Shown: positions 6,713 through 15,589, counted from the stretch's first letter. The stretch is DNA of 64,000 bases from Streptomyces hayashii (GCF_024539815.1 NZ_JAHHIU010000086.1:1-64000); one strand, 5' to 3'. Numbers and translations: made by a program. Notes: a model not told the origin generated them from the sequence alone.

Positions 6713-8842
6713 ATGTCCGCCACCCCCCGACGCGCCCGCCGGCTCGTCCCGTTCCTCCTCGTCGCAGTCTGGCTCCTGATCGGCGGCGTCCTCGGCCCCT
6801 ACGCCGGGCGGCTGGGCGAGGTCGCCACCGACGACCAGGCCGCGTTCCTGCCGCGCAGCGCCGAGTCGACCGAGGTCGTCGGCGCACAACGCGCCTTCCG
6901 GCAGCAGGAGACGCTCCCGGCGATCGTCGTGTGGACGGCGGGCGGCGGACCCACGGCCGGCGCGGCGGGAGCGGAGGACGCCGTGATCGCGCACCGGGTG
7001 GCGGACGCCGACCGGGTCCTCGCCCTGCTCGCCCACGACCGCGGCGCGTCCGGCCCGGTGTCGCCCGCGCTGCTGTCCGACGACGGCCGGGCCATCCAGG
7101 GCGTGGTGCCCCTGCGTCCCGACCTCGGGGACGACCTGGCCCCCACCCTCGACCGGATCCGCGCCGCCGCCGAACGCGTCCCCGGCACCACGGTCCGACT
7201 GGCCGGACCGGCCGCGACCCGGGCGGACCTGGCCGACGCCTTCGCGGGCATCGACGGACTGCTGCTCGCCGTCGCGCTGGCCGCCGTCCTGCTCATCCTG
7301 CTGCTGGTGTACCGCAGCGTGCTGCTCCCCCTGGTGATCATCTTCGGCGCGGTTCTCGCCCTCGGCCTCGCCTGCGCCGTCGTGTACGCGCTCGCCGACC
7401 ACGGCACGGTGCGCGTCGACGGGCAGGTCCAGGGCATCCTGTCCATCCTCGTGATCGGCGCGGCCACCGACTACGCCCTCCTGCTGACCGCCCGTCACCG
7501 GGAGGAACTCACCGCGGGCGCCGACCGGTTCGCCGCCGTCGCGGGCGCGCTGCGCGGCTCCTGGGGAGCGATCGTGGCCAGCGCCGCCACCGTCGCCCTC
7601 GGACTGCTCGCGCTGCTGCTCAGCGACCTCACCAACAACCGCGCGCTCGGACCGGTCGGCGCCGTCGGCATCGGCTGCGCCGTGCTCAGCACGCTGACCT
7701 TCCTGCCCGCCGTCCTTCTCCTCCTCGGCCGGACCGCCTACTGGCCCTCACGGGCGCCGGCGGGCGGGACGGGACACGGCGTCTGGCGGCGCGTCGCCGG
7801 GCTCGTCGACCGGGCCCCGCGACGCGTCTGGACGCTCGCCCTCGCCGTTCTGCTGGCCGCGGCCGCCTTCGCCCCGACGCTCGCCTCCGAGGGGACGCCC
7901 CTCGACGAGACCTTCGTGAACGACGCCCCCTCAGTCGCCGCGCAGCAGACCCTCGGCCGGCACTTCCCGGGAGGCTCCGGCAACCCCACCGTGATCGTCG
8001 CGGACGCACGCCGGCTCCGGGAGGTATTGGCCGCGGCCCGGTCCACCGAGGGCGTCGCCTCGGCGGTCGGCGTCGGCGCGTCCGGACGCCCGGGCGGCAC
8101 GCCCCTGGTGGTCGACGGACGGGTGCGCGTCGACGTCACCCTGACGTCCGCGGCGGACGGCGACGACGCGCTGCGCACCGTGGCCCGCCTGCGGACCTCC
8201 CTGCACGCCGTCCCCGGCGCGCACGCCCTCGTCGGCGGCTACACGGCTCAGCGCTACGACACCCTGCGCACCGCCGAACGCGACCGCACCCTCATCGTCC
8301 CCGTCGTCCTCGCCGTCATCCTCCTCGTCCTGACGGTTCTGCTGCGGTCCCTGCTGACGCCCCTTCTGCTCGTGGCCACGGTGGCCCTGAACTTCCTCGC
8401 CACCCTGGGCGTCAGCGGCCTGGTGTTCCGGCACGTGTTCGGGTTCACCGGAACCGATCCCTCCGTGCCGCTGTACGGCTTCGTGTTCCTGGTGGCGCTG
8501 GGCGTCGACTACAACATCTTCCTGATGTCCCGGGTGCGGGAGGAGTCCCTGCGGCACGGGGTGCGCGAGGGCGTCCTGCGCGGGCTGGTCACCACCGGCG
8601 GCGTCATCACCTCGGCCGGTGTGGTGCTCGCCGCCACGTTCGCCGCGCTCGGGGTGATCCCGCTGGCCTTCCTCGCCCAGATCGCCTTCATCGTCGCCTT
8701 CGGCGTCCTGCTCGACACGCTCGTCGTGCGCTCGCTGCTGGTGCCCGCGCTGGTGCGGGACGTCGGCGCCCGTGCCTGGTGGCCCGGACGGCTCGGCCGC
8801 GACCGCGCCGGGGCAGGTGACGCCCCGTCGGCCCGGGGATGA
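6713..8842 (+). CDS. MMPL/RND-family membrane transporter
   Basis: A 709-residue transporter with two homologous halves. Each has one N-terminal membrane helix, an extracytoplasmic loop and a block of five helices (about 185-350 and 520-690). Recognisable segments are VIGAATDYALLLTARHREE in half one and ALGVDYNIFLMSRVREE in half two, the proton-relay D-Y motif region of MMPL proteins. Family members export lipids, siderophores or drugs using proton motive force. The start at 6713 has GGAG 9 bp upstream; an ATG at 6671 is possible. It lies downstream of a MarR gene in the same direction, suggesting drug- or lipid-responsive efflux. Confidence 0.9.
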   Translation: MSATPRRARRLVPFLLVAVWLLIGGVLGPYAGRLGEVATDDQAAFLPRSAESTEVVGAQRAFRQQETLPAIVVWTAGGGPTAGAAGAEDAVIAHRVADADRVLALLAHDRGASGPVSPALLSDDGRAIQGVVPLRPDLGDDLAPTLDRIRAAAERVPGTTVRLAGPAATRADLADAFAGIDGLLLAVALAAVLLILLLVYRSVLLPLVIIFGAVLALGLACAVVYALADHGTVRVDGQVQGILSILVIGAATDYALLLTARHREELTAGADRFAAVAGALRGSWGAIVASAATVALGLLALLLSDLTNNRALGPVGAVGIGCAVLSTLTFLPAVLLLLGRTAYWPSRAPAGGTGHGVWRRVAGLVDRAPRRVWTLALAVLLAAAAFAPTLASEGTPLDETFVNDAPSVAAQQTLGRHFPGGSGNPTVIVADARRLREVLAAARSTEGVASAVGVGASGRPGGTPLVVDGRVRVDVTLTSAADGDDALRTVARLRTSLHAVPGAHALVGGYTAQRYDTLRTAERDRTLIVPVVLAVILLVLTVLLRSLLTPLLLVATVALNFLATLGVSGLVFRHVFGFTGTDPSVPLYGFVFLVALGVDYNIFLMSRVREESLRHGVREGVLRGLVTTGGVITSAGVVLAATFAALGVIPLAFLAQIAFIVAFGVLLDTLVVRSLLVPALVRDVGARAWWPGRLGRDRAGAGDAPSARG

Positions 8843-8916
8843 ACATGTTCGCGCCGATCCCGGGAAGCCGGAGTACGGAGAAGTTGTCCGTTTCGCATCG
8901 GGAGGTGTCTGCCGCT

Positions 8917-9084
8917 ATGAGCGCGAAGGTCTTGGAGCGTTTCCCCGCAGGGTCCCCGCGAGGATCGTGGCCGGCGGAGGAGTACGCGGCACGGCGGCGA
9001 GCCGAGGGGGAGCCCGCGACCGTGGTCATGGACCTGAAGTCGGACGCCTTCCTCGTCGTGGTCCCCCTCGGCGACGAGGACTGA
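8917..9084 (+). CDS. Small conserved hypothetical protein (55 aa)
   Basis: A 55-residue protein with the core LERFPAGSPRGSWPAEEYAA followed by a hydrophobic VVMDLKSDAFLVVV stretch and an acidic tail (DED). No known domain is recognised; similar small proteins are, to my memory, found in other Streptomyces. The start at 8917 has GGGAGGTG 9 bp upstream, so the gene looks genuinely expressed. It follows the MMPL gene by 74 bp. It has no signal peptide and no clear membrane span. Confidence 0.6.
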   Translation: MSAKVLERFPAGSPRGSWPAEEYAARRRAEGEPATVVMDLKSDAFLVVVPLGDED

Positions 9085-9096
9085 ACCCCTTGTGAG

Positions 9097-9113
9097 GCCG
9101 GGCGTCGCCCGGC
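9097..9113 (+). terminator. Hairpin terminator after small ORF
   Basis: GCCGGG (9097-9102) pairs with CCCGGC (9108-9113) across a 5-nt loop, 12 bp after the 9084 stop. It probably ends the MMPL/small-protein transcript. Confidence 0.45.
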
Positions 9114-9283
9114 GGATCCCCGGCGACGGCCCGCACGTCCGCCCCGGACCCGCCGCCGACGGCACCCGGCCTCCTCCACGCGGCGGACAAGGCGGGCCCG
9201 TCAGGCGGGTGTTCAGGCAGGCCTCCCCGGTCCCGCGTTCCTGAGACCTCCTGGTCCGCGATACGAGACCGGACGGGTTCTTC

Positions 9284-9313
9284 TTGACTGCCGTCGCCGA
9301 CGGCTGCCACGAT
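9284..9313 (+). promoter_or_regulatory. Promoter of sulfur-type leader peptide
   Basis: TTGACT (9284-9289), an 18-bp spacer, then CACGAT (9308-9313). The -35 is a strong vegetative match. The predicted transcript starts at or next to the ATG at 9321, so the leader ORF would be leaderless. Confidence 0.55.
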
Positions 9314-9320
9314 CGACGAC

Positions 9321-9404
9321 ATGAACATGCGACTGGACCTCACGCGGCGACGCCATGTCGACCTCGCGCGCGTCTCCAGCGCCTCCTGTCGCGCCGCGGC
9401 CTGA
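9321..9404 (+). CDS. Leader peptide with RRHVDL...S..C motif (27 aa)
   Basis: A 27-residue ORF beginning MNMRLDLTRRRHVDLARVSS and ending in a short segment with a single Cys and three Ala. The pattern LxxRRHVDLxRVxSxxC matches a family of actinobacterial leader peptides that sit before cysteine, sulfate and sulfonate genes and are thought to act in attenuation. Here the next gene (9716) is an SsuE-like FMN reductase, and a very stable hairpin lies just before it. A consensus-like promoter places the transcription start at the ATG. The 300-nt distance to the hairpin is longer than classical ribosome-coupled attenuators. Confidence 0.75.
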   Translation: MNMRLDLTRRRHVDLARVSSASCRAAA

Positions 9405-9666
9405 TCCCTCCTCGCGATCCGCCGCGCTTCTTCTTCTCCTCGACCTCCGCGTTCCTCCGGCGGCCTTCACCGCGTCCGTCTCCCCTGGCGTCCGCACGAG
9501 CTCCGGCGTCTGCGCGCCGTGAATTCGGCGTGCCCGAACACCTGACGCGCCGGCAGCACCAGGAGTTCCGCGGCCCGTCGGCCCTGCCCACCGGGCCGGC
9601 GAGTCCGCCGTCGTCGTCATCGCGGGTGAACTGCCCGCAGCCACCTGGCAGTCCCGACCGCTTCCA
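9405..9666. other. Non-coding leader region
   Basis: Transcribed stretch between leader peptide and attenuator-like hairpin. It has an open frame joined to the reductase, but composition (Ser/Pro/Arg-rich) and lack of a start or ribosome site argue against coding. No domain is recognised. Confidence 0.4.
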
Positions 9667-9695
9667 CCCGGGCGCCCCGCGCCGGGGCGCCCGGG
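9667..9695 (+). promoter_or_regulatory. Attenuator-like hairpin before FMN reductase
   Basis: Perfect 12-bp stem: CCCGGGCGCCCC (9667-9678) pairs with GGGGCGCCCGGG (9684-9695) across a 5-nt loop. It ends 20 bp before the ATG at 9716. With the upstream leader peptide it is a candidate terminator/antiterminator or translation-blocking structure. There is no U-tract. Confidence 0.55.
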
Positions 9696-9715
9696 GCTCC
9701 TTCGAAAGAGGACCC

Positions 9716-10270
9716 ATGGCCACCGTCCTGTCCGTCTCCGGCAGCCCCTCCGCCTCCTCCCGCACCGGCCGTCTGCTGCGCCACCTCGACCAGCGGCTCG
9801 CCGCACAGGGCCACCAGGTGATCCCGCTCGACGTCCGCACGATCCCCGCGGCGGCCCTGCTCGGCGCGGACTTCCGCCACCCGGCGATCGTCGAGGCGAC
9901 CGAGCTCTTCGCGCGCGCCGACGGCGTCGTCGTGGGCACCCCGGTCTACAAGGCGTCCTACTCCGGCGTCCTCAAGGCGCTCCTGGACCTGCTCCCGCAG
10001 TACGCGCTCACCGGCAAGACGGTCCTGCCCCTGGCCACCGGCGGGTCCACCGCCCACGTCCTGGCCATCGACTACGCCCTGCGCCCGGTGCTGAACTCCA
10101 TGGGCGCGGCCCATATCGTGCAGGGCTGGTTCACCCTCGACAAGGACATCACCGCCCATGAGGACGGCTCCGTCACCGTCGCACCGGCCGCCACCGAGGC
10201 CCTGGCCCAGGTCGTCGACCAGTTCTCGGCCGCGCTCGGCCGTGCGCCGTACCTGGCCGCGGCGAGCTGA
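9716..10270 (+). CDS. NADPH-dependent FMN reductase, SsuE-like
   Basis: A 184-residue flavodoxin-fold reductase. The FMN-phosphate loop SVSGSPSASSRTG is at residues 6-18 and the second flavin motif GTPVYKASYSGVLKALLDLLP at about 78-98. SsuE enzymes supply reduced FMN to monooxygenases that release sulfite from alkanesulfonates. GAAAGAGGA precedes the ATG, fixing the start against a longer open frame. The leader peptide at 9321 and the acyl-CoA-dehydrogenase-like gene at 10317-11345 both fit sulfur scavenging, although no sulfonate monooxygenase or ABC transporter is present nearby. Confidence 0.88.
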   Translation: MATVLSVSGSPSASSRTGRLLRHLDQRLAAQGHQVIPLDVRTIPAAALLGADFRHPAIVEATELFARADGVVVGTPVYKASYSGVLKALLDLLPQYALTGKTVLPLATGGSTAHVLAIDYALRPVLNSMGAAHIVQGWFTLDKDITAHEDGSVTVAPAATEALAQVVDQFSAALGRAPYLAAAS

Positions 10271-10286
10271 GCGGACGGTCCCGACG

Positions 10287-10303
10287 CCGGGTCGATCACC
10301 CGG
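10287..10303. terminator. Bidirectional hairpin
   Basis: CCGGGT (10287-10292) pairs with ACCCGG (10298-10303) across a 5-nt loop. It lies between the convergent ends of the FMN reductase and the dehydrogenase-like gene. Confidence 0.4.
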
Positions 10304-10316
10304 GGGCGCGCGCGGA

Positions 10317-11345
10317 TCACCCCGCCAGCGCGGTGAGATGCGCCGTGCGCGACGCGTGCGTCTGGCCCTGGACCATCAGGAACAGGGCCTCCCTCGCCAG
10401 GCGTTGGGCCCTGTTCGTCAACAGCATCGAACGGCCTCCTCCGGCCACCACCGCGGCCGTGGTGGCGGCCCGCATCAGCTCGTACGCCCGAGTCCTGAGC
10501 GCCAGCCGCCGCGCGTGACGCTCGTGCGGCGCCGGGTGGTCGGCCAGGGCGTAGGCCTCGTCGCGCAGCACGGTCAGCCGGGAGCGGAAGGGGGCGGCCG
10601 TGTCCTCGTCCAGCAGGGCGAGAGCGGCGCCGGCGACGCCGAACACCGCGGGGTTGGCGTTCGCCGTCTTCGCCCGGTCCGTCGCCGCCCACCGTGCGTA
10701 CGGGGTGCGCAGGGCCACCGCCTCCTCCGGCAGCCACAGACCGTCCAGCTCCAGCGAGACCGTGCGCGCCGCGGTGAGGGCGGCCAGGCGCATCGGGGCC
10801 GACGCTCGCAGGCCCGGCTGCGGCCGTGCCTCGGCGAAGGCGAACAGGGCCTCGTCCGCGTCGGTGACCCCGGCCAGCAGCATGACGTCGTTCAGACCCC
10901 ACCCCGTGTACCAGGGCACCGTTCCGTCGAAGCGCCAGCCGCCCCGCTCCCGCGTGGCCCGCACGGGCGTGCGCGGGTACGCCCGCAGATGCGCGTACGC
11001 CACCCCGGACAGCAGCTCACCGGTCGCCAGCCGGCCGAGCAGACGCTCGCGCACGGGTCCCTCGCTCCGGGCCAGGGTCAGCACCGGGGTGTGGTGCTGC
11101 GTCTGCACGAACCAGGTCGAGCAGCACGCCCCGGCCAGGATCTCCGCCGTCTCCCGCGCCACCGCCCCGGGCGCCGCCGATCCGCCGTACTCCTTCGGAG
11201 CGTTCAGACCGAGCAGACCCGAGCGTCTGATCTCGGCCAGATGACCGGCGGGCACCTCACCCTGGTCGACCTGTTCGGCCTGCGGGGAGAGAAGGCCGTC
11301 GGCGAGGCGGCGGGCGCGGACGACGAGAGGGTGCGGTGCGGTCAT
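10317..11345 (-). CDS. Acyl-CoA dehydrogenase-family oxidoreductase (SfnB/DszC-like)
   Basis: A 342-residue flavoprotein of the acyl-CoA dehydrogenase fold. The N-terminal helical domain (about 1-110) includes LGLNAPKEYGGS. The middle beta domain has GVAYAHLRAYPRTPVRATRE, and the C-terminal helices end in MLLTNRAQRLAREALFLMVQGQT. The usual catalytic glutamate of beta-oxidation enzymes is not evident, so a reduced-flavin monooxygenase of the SfnB/DszC type is more likely. That suits the adjacent FMN reductase, which could supply FMNH2. The start at 11345 has no Shine-Dalgarno sequence; AACAAT lies 7 bp upstream, a weak leaderless pattern. Confidence 0.75.
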   Translation of the reverse strand: MTAPHPLVVRARRLADGLLSPQAEQVDQGEVPAGHLAEIRRSGLLGLNAPKEYGGSAAPGAVARETAEILAGACCSTWFVQTQHHTPVLTLARSEGPVRERLLGRLATGELLSGVAYAHLRAYPRTPVRATRERGGWRFDGTVPWYTGWGLNDVMLLAGVTDADEALFAFAEARPQPGLRASAPMRLAALTAARTVSLELDGLWLPEEAVALRTPYARWAATDRAKTANANPAVFGVAGAALALLDEDTAAPFRSRLTVLRDEAYALADHPAPHERHARRLALRTRAYELMRAATTAAVVAGGGRSMLLTNRAQRLAREALFLMVQGQTHASRTAHLTALAG

Positions 11346-11378
11346 GGAGGAGATTGTTTCCCGGTTCCCGGCGCGGGG

Positions 11379-11407
11379 TGTCGATACAGGGCGGCGGCGT
11401 TCGTGTA
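11379..11407 (+). promoter_or_regulatory. Candidate ECF42-dependent promoter
   Basis: TGTCGA (11379-11384), a 17-bp spacer and CGTGTA (11402-11407) sit 50-80 bp before the DGPF/YCII start. TGTCGA is, as I recall, the conserved -35 of ECF42 target promoters, and CGT-type -10 elements are typical of ECF sigma factors. This supports autoregulation of the operon. Confidence 0.6.
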
Positions 11408-11456
11408 GGAGATGAGACAAGGGCACGACACGACACGACACCCCCAGGAGGACGTC

Positions 11457-11807
11457 ATGACGCACTACCTGCTCAGCGTGGTCCAGCCCGTCGGCGCCGA
11501 ACCCCCCGCGGCCGAGGAACTCGCCGCCGTGATGCGCCGCGTGCAGGCGTACAACGACGAGCTGCGCGCCGCCGGCGCCTGGGTCTTCGCCGGCGGGCTG
11601 CACGGACCGGAGACGGCCACGGTGCTGCGGCCGAAGGACGGCGACGTCCTCGTCACCGACGGACCGTACGCCGAGGACAAGGAGTACCTCGGCGGCCTGT
11701 GCCTGATCAAGGCCGCGGACCTGGACGAGGCCCTGGAGTGGGGCCGGAAGGCGGCCCTGGCCACCACCCTGCCCATCGAGGTGCGCCCCTTCGCCGACGC
11801 GCACTGA
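11457..11807 (+). CDS. DGPF/YCII-related protein
   Basis: A 116-residue YCII-fold protein with the hallmark segment VTDGPYAEDKEYLGG at about 61-75, the DGPF-type motif (Tyr in place of Phe). The function is unknown. These proteins are conserved partners and transcriptional targets of ECF42 sigma factors. CAGGAGG sits 7 bp upstream of the ATG. The stop is only 3 bp before the sigma gene, so the two form an operon, headed by a TGTCGA-type promoter. Confidence 0.88.
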   Translation: MTHYLLSVVQPVGAEPPAAEELAAVMRRVQAYNDELRAAGAWVFAGGLHGPETATVLRPKDGDVLVTDGPYAEDKEYLGGLCLIKAADLDEALEWGRKAALATTLPIEVRPFADAH

Positions 11808-11810
11808 GCG

Positions 11811-13016
11811 ATGCCGGACACCACGGACGTCGAGGCCGTCTTCCGCGCGGAGTACGGCCGGGCCGTCGCCGTCCTCGTCCGCTTCCTCGGCGACATCGAC
11901 CTCGCCGAGGAAGCGGTCCAGGACGCCTTCGCCACGGCCGTGCGGCGCTGGCCGCAGACCGGTGTGCCGCCCAGCCCGGCGGGGTGGATCATCACCACCG
12001 CCCGCAACCGGGCCGTGGACCGGCTGCGCCGGGAGTCCACCCGGGACGCCCGCCAGGCCGAGTCCGCCCTGCTGTACGCCGTCGACCCGCCCGTGGAGGA
12101 GGGCCCCGTGCGCGACGACCGGCTCCGCCTGGTCTTCACCTGCTGTCACCCCGCGCTGGCCCGGCAGGCGCAGGTCGCCCTGACCCTGCGGCTGCTCGGC
12201 GGTCTCACCACCGCGCAGATCGCCCGCGCCTTCCTCGTCCCCGAGCCGACCATGGCGCAGCGGCTGGTCCGCGCCAAGGCGAAGATCCGCCACGCCCGCA
12301 TCCCCTACCGGGTGCCCCGCGACGCCGACCTGCCCGACCGCCTCGACGGAGTGCTCGCCGTCGTCTACCTGATCTTCAACCAGGGCTACGAGGGCGACGC
12401 CGGCCTGTGCGCGGAGGCCGTCCGCCTGGGCCGGCTCCTGACCGAGCTGATGCCGGACGAGCCCGAGGCCACCGGGCTGCTGGCGCTGATGCTGCTCGTC
12501 GAATCGCGCCGCGGCGCGCGCGAGGACGCCGACGGCACGCTCGTGCCGCTGCCCGCACAGGACCGGGGCCGCTGGGACCGGGACCTGATCGCCGAAGGAC
12601 AGGCGCTCGTCCGCCGCTGTCTGCGCCGCGACCGGCCCGGCCCGTACCAGATCCAGGCCGCGGTGCAGGCCGTCCACAGTGACGCGCCGACCGCCGAGGC
12701 CACCGACTGGCGGCAGGTGCTGCGGCTGTACGACCAGCTCATGGCCCTCGCGCCGAGTCCGGTGGTGGCCCTGAACCGGGCGGTAGCCGTGGCCGAGACC
12801 GAGAGCCCGCGCCGGGCCCTCGACCTGGTCGACGCGCTGGATCTCGACGGCTACCGCGTGTGGCACGCCGTCCGTGCCGACCTGCTGCGCCGTCTCGACC
12901 GCACAGCCGAGGCGGTACGGGCCTACGAGGCGGCCCTCGCGCTGAGCGAGAGCCCGGCGGAACGCGCCTTCCTCCAGCGGCGACGGCGCGAACTGGTCGC
13001 CGATCCGGGAATGTAA
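11811..13016 (+). CDS. ECF42-group RNA polymerase sigma factor with C-terminal extension
   Basis: A 401-residue ECF sigma factor. Sigma2 spans about 5-75 ([18 protein letters not shown], then [21 protein letters not shown]). Sigma4 spans about 110-165 ([21 protein letters not shown]). A long helical DUF6596/TPR-like extension follows (about 185-395), including LIFNQGYEG and [15 protein letters not shown]42 proteins lack a conventional anti-sigma factor, and the C-terminal extension is needed for activity. The upstream DGPF gene and the TGTCGA promoter complete the typical ECF42 module. The triggering signal is unknown. Confidence 0.92.
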   Translation: MPDTTDVEAVFRAEYGRAVAVLVRFLGDIDLAEEAVQDAFATAVRRWPQTGVPPSPAGWIITTARNRAVDRLRRESTRDARQAESALLYAVDPPVEEGPVRDDRLRLVFTCCHPALARQAQVALTLRLLGGLTTAQIARAFLVPEPTMAQRLVRAKAKIRHARIPYRVPRDADLPDRLDGVLAVVYLIFNQGYEGDAGLCAEAVRLGRLLTELMPDEPEATGLLALMLLVESRRGAREDADGTLVPLPAQDRGRWDRDLIAEGQALVRRCLRRDRPGPYQIQAAVQAVHSDAPTAEATDWRQVLRLYDQLMALAPSPVVALNRAVAVAETESPRRALDLVDALDLDGYRVWHAVRADLLRRLDRTAEAVRAYEAALALSESPAERAFLQRRRRELVADPGM

Positions 13017-13116
13017 TTTGGCGGATGAATGGTTGGCATATACATCGAGCTGACCGCTCGCCCCGAAATCCCCGAAATCCCAGGGCCGACAGGCCCGCGC
13101 ACCCCAGCGAGGCACC

Positions 13117-14442
13117 GTGACCACCGCAGCCACCCCCGAGCAGCCCGCCGACGTCGTCGCCCGACTGCGCGCGACCTTCCGCACCGGCCGCACCAAGCCC
13201 CTCGCCTGGCGTACGGACCAGCTGCGCCGGTTGCGCGCCCTGCTCACGGAGCAGGGCGCCGAGCTCGCCGCCGCTCTCCACGCCGACCTGGGCAAGAGCT
13301 CCACCGAGGCCTACCGCACCGAGATCGACTTCACCGTCCGCGAGATCGACCACACCCTGGAGCACCTGGACGGCTGGGTCAGCCCCGAGGCCGCGCCGGT
13401 CCCGGCCCACCTCGGCGCCGACGCCCGCGCCTGGACCCTGGTCGAGCCGCTCGGCGTGGTTTTGGTCATCGCCCCGTGGAACTACCCCGCCCAACTGCTG
13501 CTCGCCCCGCTGGTCGGCGCGCTCGCCGCCGGCAACGCGGTGGTCGTCAAGCCCAGCGAGCTCGCACCGGCCACCTCGGCCGCCCTGGCCCGCCTGCTGC
13601 CGGCCCACCTCGACACCGAGGCGGTCGCCGTCGTGGAAGGCGGGATCCCCGAGACCACCGCCCTGCTCGCCGAGCGCTTCGACCACATCTTCTACACCGG
13701 CAACGGCGCCGTCGGCCGGGTGGTCCTGCGCGCCGCCGCCGAACACCTCACCCCGGTCACCCTCGAACTCGGCGGCAAGTCCCCGGCGTTCGTCGACCGT
13801 GACGCCGATCTCACCGTGGTCGCCGACCGGTTGGCCCGCGGCAAGTTCCTCAACGCCGGCCAGACCTGCGTCGCCCCCGACTACGTACTGACCGACCCGG
13901 GGACGGCCGCCGCCCTCGAACCCCTCCTGAAGACCGCGGTCGAGGCGCTGTACGGCGCCGACCCGCAGACCTCCGTCGAATACGGCCGCATCGTCAACGA
14001 ACGCCACTTCGACCGGCTCAGCGGCCTGCTCGGCTCCGGCCGGATCGTGGTCGGCGGCGGCAACGACCGCGCGGACAAGTACATCGCGCCGACCGTGCTC
14101 GCCGACGTCGACCCGAAGTCCCCCGTCATGCAGGAGGAGATCTTCGGCCCGATCCTCCCGATCGTCACGGTCGAGGGCCTGGACGAGGCCATCGGCTTCA
14201 TCAACGACCGCGACAAGCCCCTCGCCCTCTACGTCTTCACCGACTCCGACGGCACCCGCGACCGCATCGCCGCCGAGACCTCCTCCGGCGGCCTCGGCCT
14301 CGGTCTGCCCCTCGCCCATCTCACCGTCTCCGACCTGCCGTTCGGCGGCGTGGGCGAGAGCGGCATGGGCAGCTACCACGGGCGCTACTCCATCGAGACG
14401 TTCAGCCACCGCAAGGCGGTGCTGGAGAAGCCGCTGCACTGA
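13117..14442 (+). CDS. Aldehyde dehydrogenase family protein
   Basis: A 441-residue NAD(P)-dependent aldehyde dehydrogenase of the short class 3-like type that oxidises medium or aromatic aldehydes. Visible motifs are [14 protein letters not shown] near 126-139, the glutamate loop [11 protein letters not shown] at about 215-225 and the catalytic cysteine in [11 protein letters not shown] at about 248-258. The C-terminus lacks a long membrane tail. The GTG start at 13117 has only a weak ribosome site (GCGAGG). A 9-bp tandem repeat (CCCGAAATC x2) lies at 13062-13079 in the promoter region. The gene stands alone between the ECF42 operon and an aldo/keto reductase. Confidence 0.9.
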   Translation: MTTAATPEQPADVVARLRATFRTGRTKPLAWRTDQLRRLRALLTEQGAELAAALHADLGKSSTEAYRTEIDFTVREIDHTLEHLDGWVSPEAAPVPAHLGADARAWTLVEPLGVVLVIAPWNYPAQLLLAPLVGALAAGNAVVVKPSELAPATSAALARLLPAHLDTEAVAVVEGGIPETTALLAERFDHIFYTGNGAVGRVVLRAAAEHLTPVTLELGGKSPAFVDRDADLTVVADRLARGKFLNAGQTCVAPDYVLTDPGTAAALEPLLKTAVEALYGADPQTSVEYGRIVNERHFDRLSGLLGSGRIVVGGGNDRADKYIAPTVLADVDPKSPVMQEEIFGPILPIVTVEGLDEAIGFINDRDKPLALYVFTDSDGTRDRIAAETSSGGLGLGLPLAHLTVSDLPFGGVGESGMGSYHGRYSIETFSHRKAVLEKPLH

Positions 14443-14585
14443 ACGGCGCGCAGGCGCGCGGCGGACCGGGAACGAGAAGGCCGCGCCGGTCGGGCGCGAG
14501 GAGACCCGGGTCGGAAGACCGGGGCGTGCGCAGGGGCGTGGGCGGGGCCCGGGAGGGCGTGCGCGGAGCGTGCGAAACTGCCGGG

Positions 14586-15527
14586 ATGACAACCGGAATG
14601 ATCACCGCGGACGCCGCGGGCACCTGGAACATCGGCGACCTGACCGTCAACCGCATCGGTTTCGGCGCGATGCGCCTGACGGGCAGCGCGGCCTTCCACC
14701 TCGGCGCCCCGGGCGACCGCGGCCGCTCCCTCGACGTGCTGCGCCGGGCGGTCGATCTCGGGGTCAACCACATCGACACCGCGGCCTTCTACTTCTCCGC
14801 CCTGCGCTCCGCCAACGAGCTCATCGGCAGCGCGCTGGCCCCCTACCCGGACGATCTGCTGGTCGCGGTCAAGGTCGGCCCGTTCCGCGACTACCAGGGG
14901 GAGTGGGCAGAGCCCGCCCGCCCCGAGGACCTGCGCGGCCACGTCGAGGAGAACCTGCGCCAGCTCGGCCGCGACCACCTCGACCTCGTCTATCTGCGCC
15001 GGATGGAACAGGAGTCGATCGCCGAGCACTTCGGCGCTCTCGCCGAGCTGCGCGAGGCGGGGCTGATCCGTCACCTCGGCCTCTCCTCGGTAGGGCCCCA
15101 CCACCTCGCCGAGGCCCAGGCCATCGCCCCGGTGGTGAGCGTGCAGAACCGTTACGGCTTCGGTGGCCGACACCCCGCCACCGAGGAGGTCCTGCGCCTC
15201 TGCGGCGAACAGGGCATCGCCTTCGTCCCGTTCTTCGCCATCGCCGGCGACGCGGGCGCCCACGGGGCGACCACCGCCCACGACGACGAGGTGCTGGCCG
15301 TCGCCCGCGCCCACGAGGCGACGCCCGCCCAGATCCGGCTCGCCTGGACCCTTGGCCGCGGCCCGCACGTCCTGGCCATACCGGGCACCGGAAACCCCGC
15401 GCACCTGGCCGAGAACGTGGCCGCCGGGGCGCTGCGCCTCACCGGCGAGGAACTGCGGCGCCTGGACGCGGCCCACCTCGCGGCCGGTCGGGCGGCCGGT
15501 CAGGCCGGCCAGGCCAAGGGGGACTGA
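14586..15527 (+). CDS. Aldo/keto reductase
   Basis: A 313-residue TIM-barrel NADPH-dependent reductase. The catalytic Asp/Tyr motif is HIDTAAFYFSALRSANELIG (about 59-78); Lys is at about 97 (VAVKVGPF). The usual active-site His of the tetrad is not obvious: the segment reads DLVYLRRME where most family members have a His. The N-terminus resembles oxidoreductases of the YdbC/pyridoxal-reductase branch. The start at 14586 follows the sequence GAAACT-N6-ATG, a weak leaderless pattern. A strong hairpin terminator follows the stop. Confidence 0.88.
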   Translation: MTTGMITADAAGTWNIGDLTVNRIGFGAMRLTGSAAFHLGAPGDRGRSLDVLRRAVDLGVNHIDTAAFYFSALRSANELIGSALAPYPDDLLVAVKVGPFRDYQGEWAEPARPEDLRGHVEENLRQLGRDHLDLVYLRRMEQESIAEHFGALAELREAGLIRHLGLSSVGPHHLAEAQAIAPVVSVQNRYGFGGRHPATEEVLRLCGEQGIAFVPFFAIAGDAGAHGATTAHDDEVLAVARAHEATPAQIRLAWTLGRGPHVLAIPGTGNPAHLAENVAAGALRLTGEELRRLDAAHLAAGRAAGQAGQAKGD

Positions 15528-15532
15528 CCTCG

Positions 15533-15572
15533 CCGGAGGGGCTCACGGCCCGCGAGCCGTGAGCCCCTCCGG
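15533..15572 (+). terminator. Strong intrinsic hairpin terminator
   Basis: A perfect 17-bp stem (15533-15549 with 15556-15572) and 6-nt loop begin 5 bp after the aldo/keto reductase stop. It is the strongest terminator in the window. Confidence 0.8.
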
Positions 15573-15589
15573 GGGGATTGGCGCGAAGC

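Noticed and set aside
9405-9715. Frame joined upstream of the FMN reductase, suggesting a longer protein or a decayed gene
   Set aside because: The flavin loop starts right after the ATG at 9716, which has a clear ribosome site; the upstream peptide is low-complexity and contains the attenuator hairpin.
13062-13079. 9-bp tandem repeat CCCGAAATC as an operator
   Set aside because: Only two copies and no symmetry; too weak to call.
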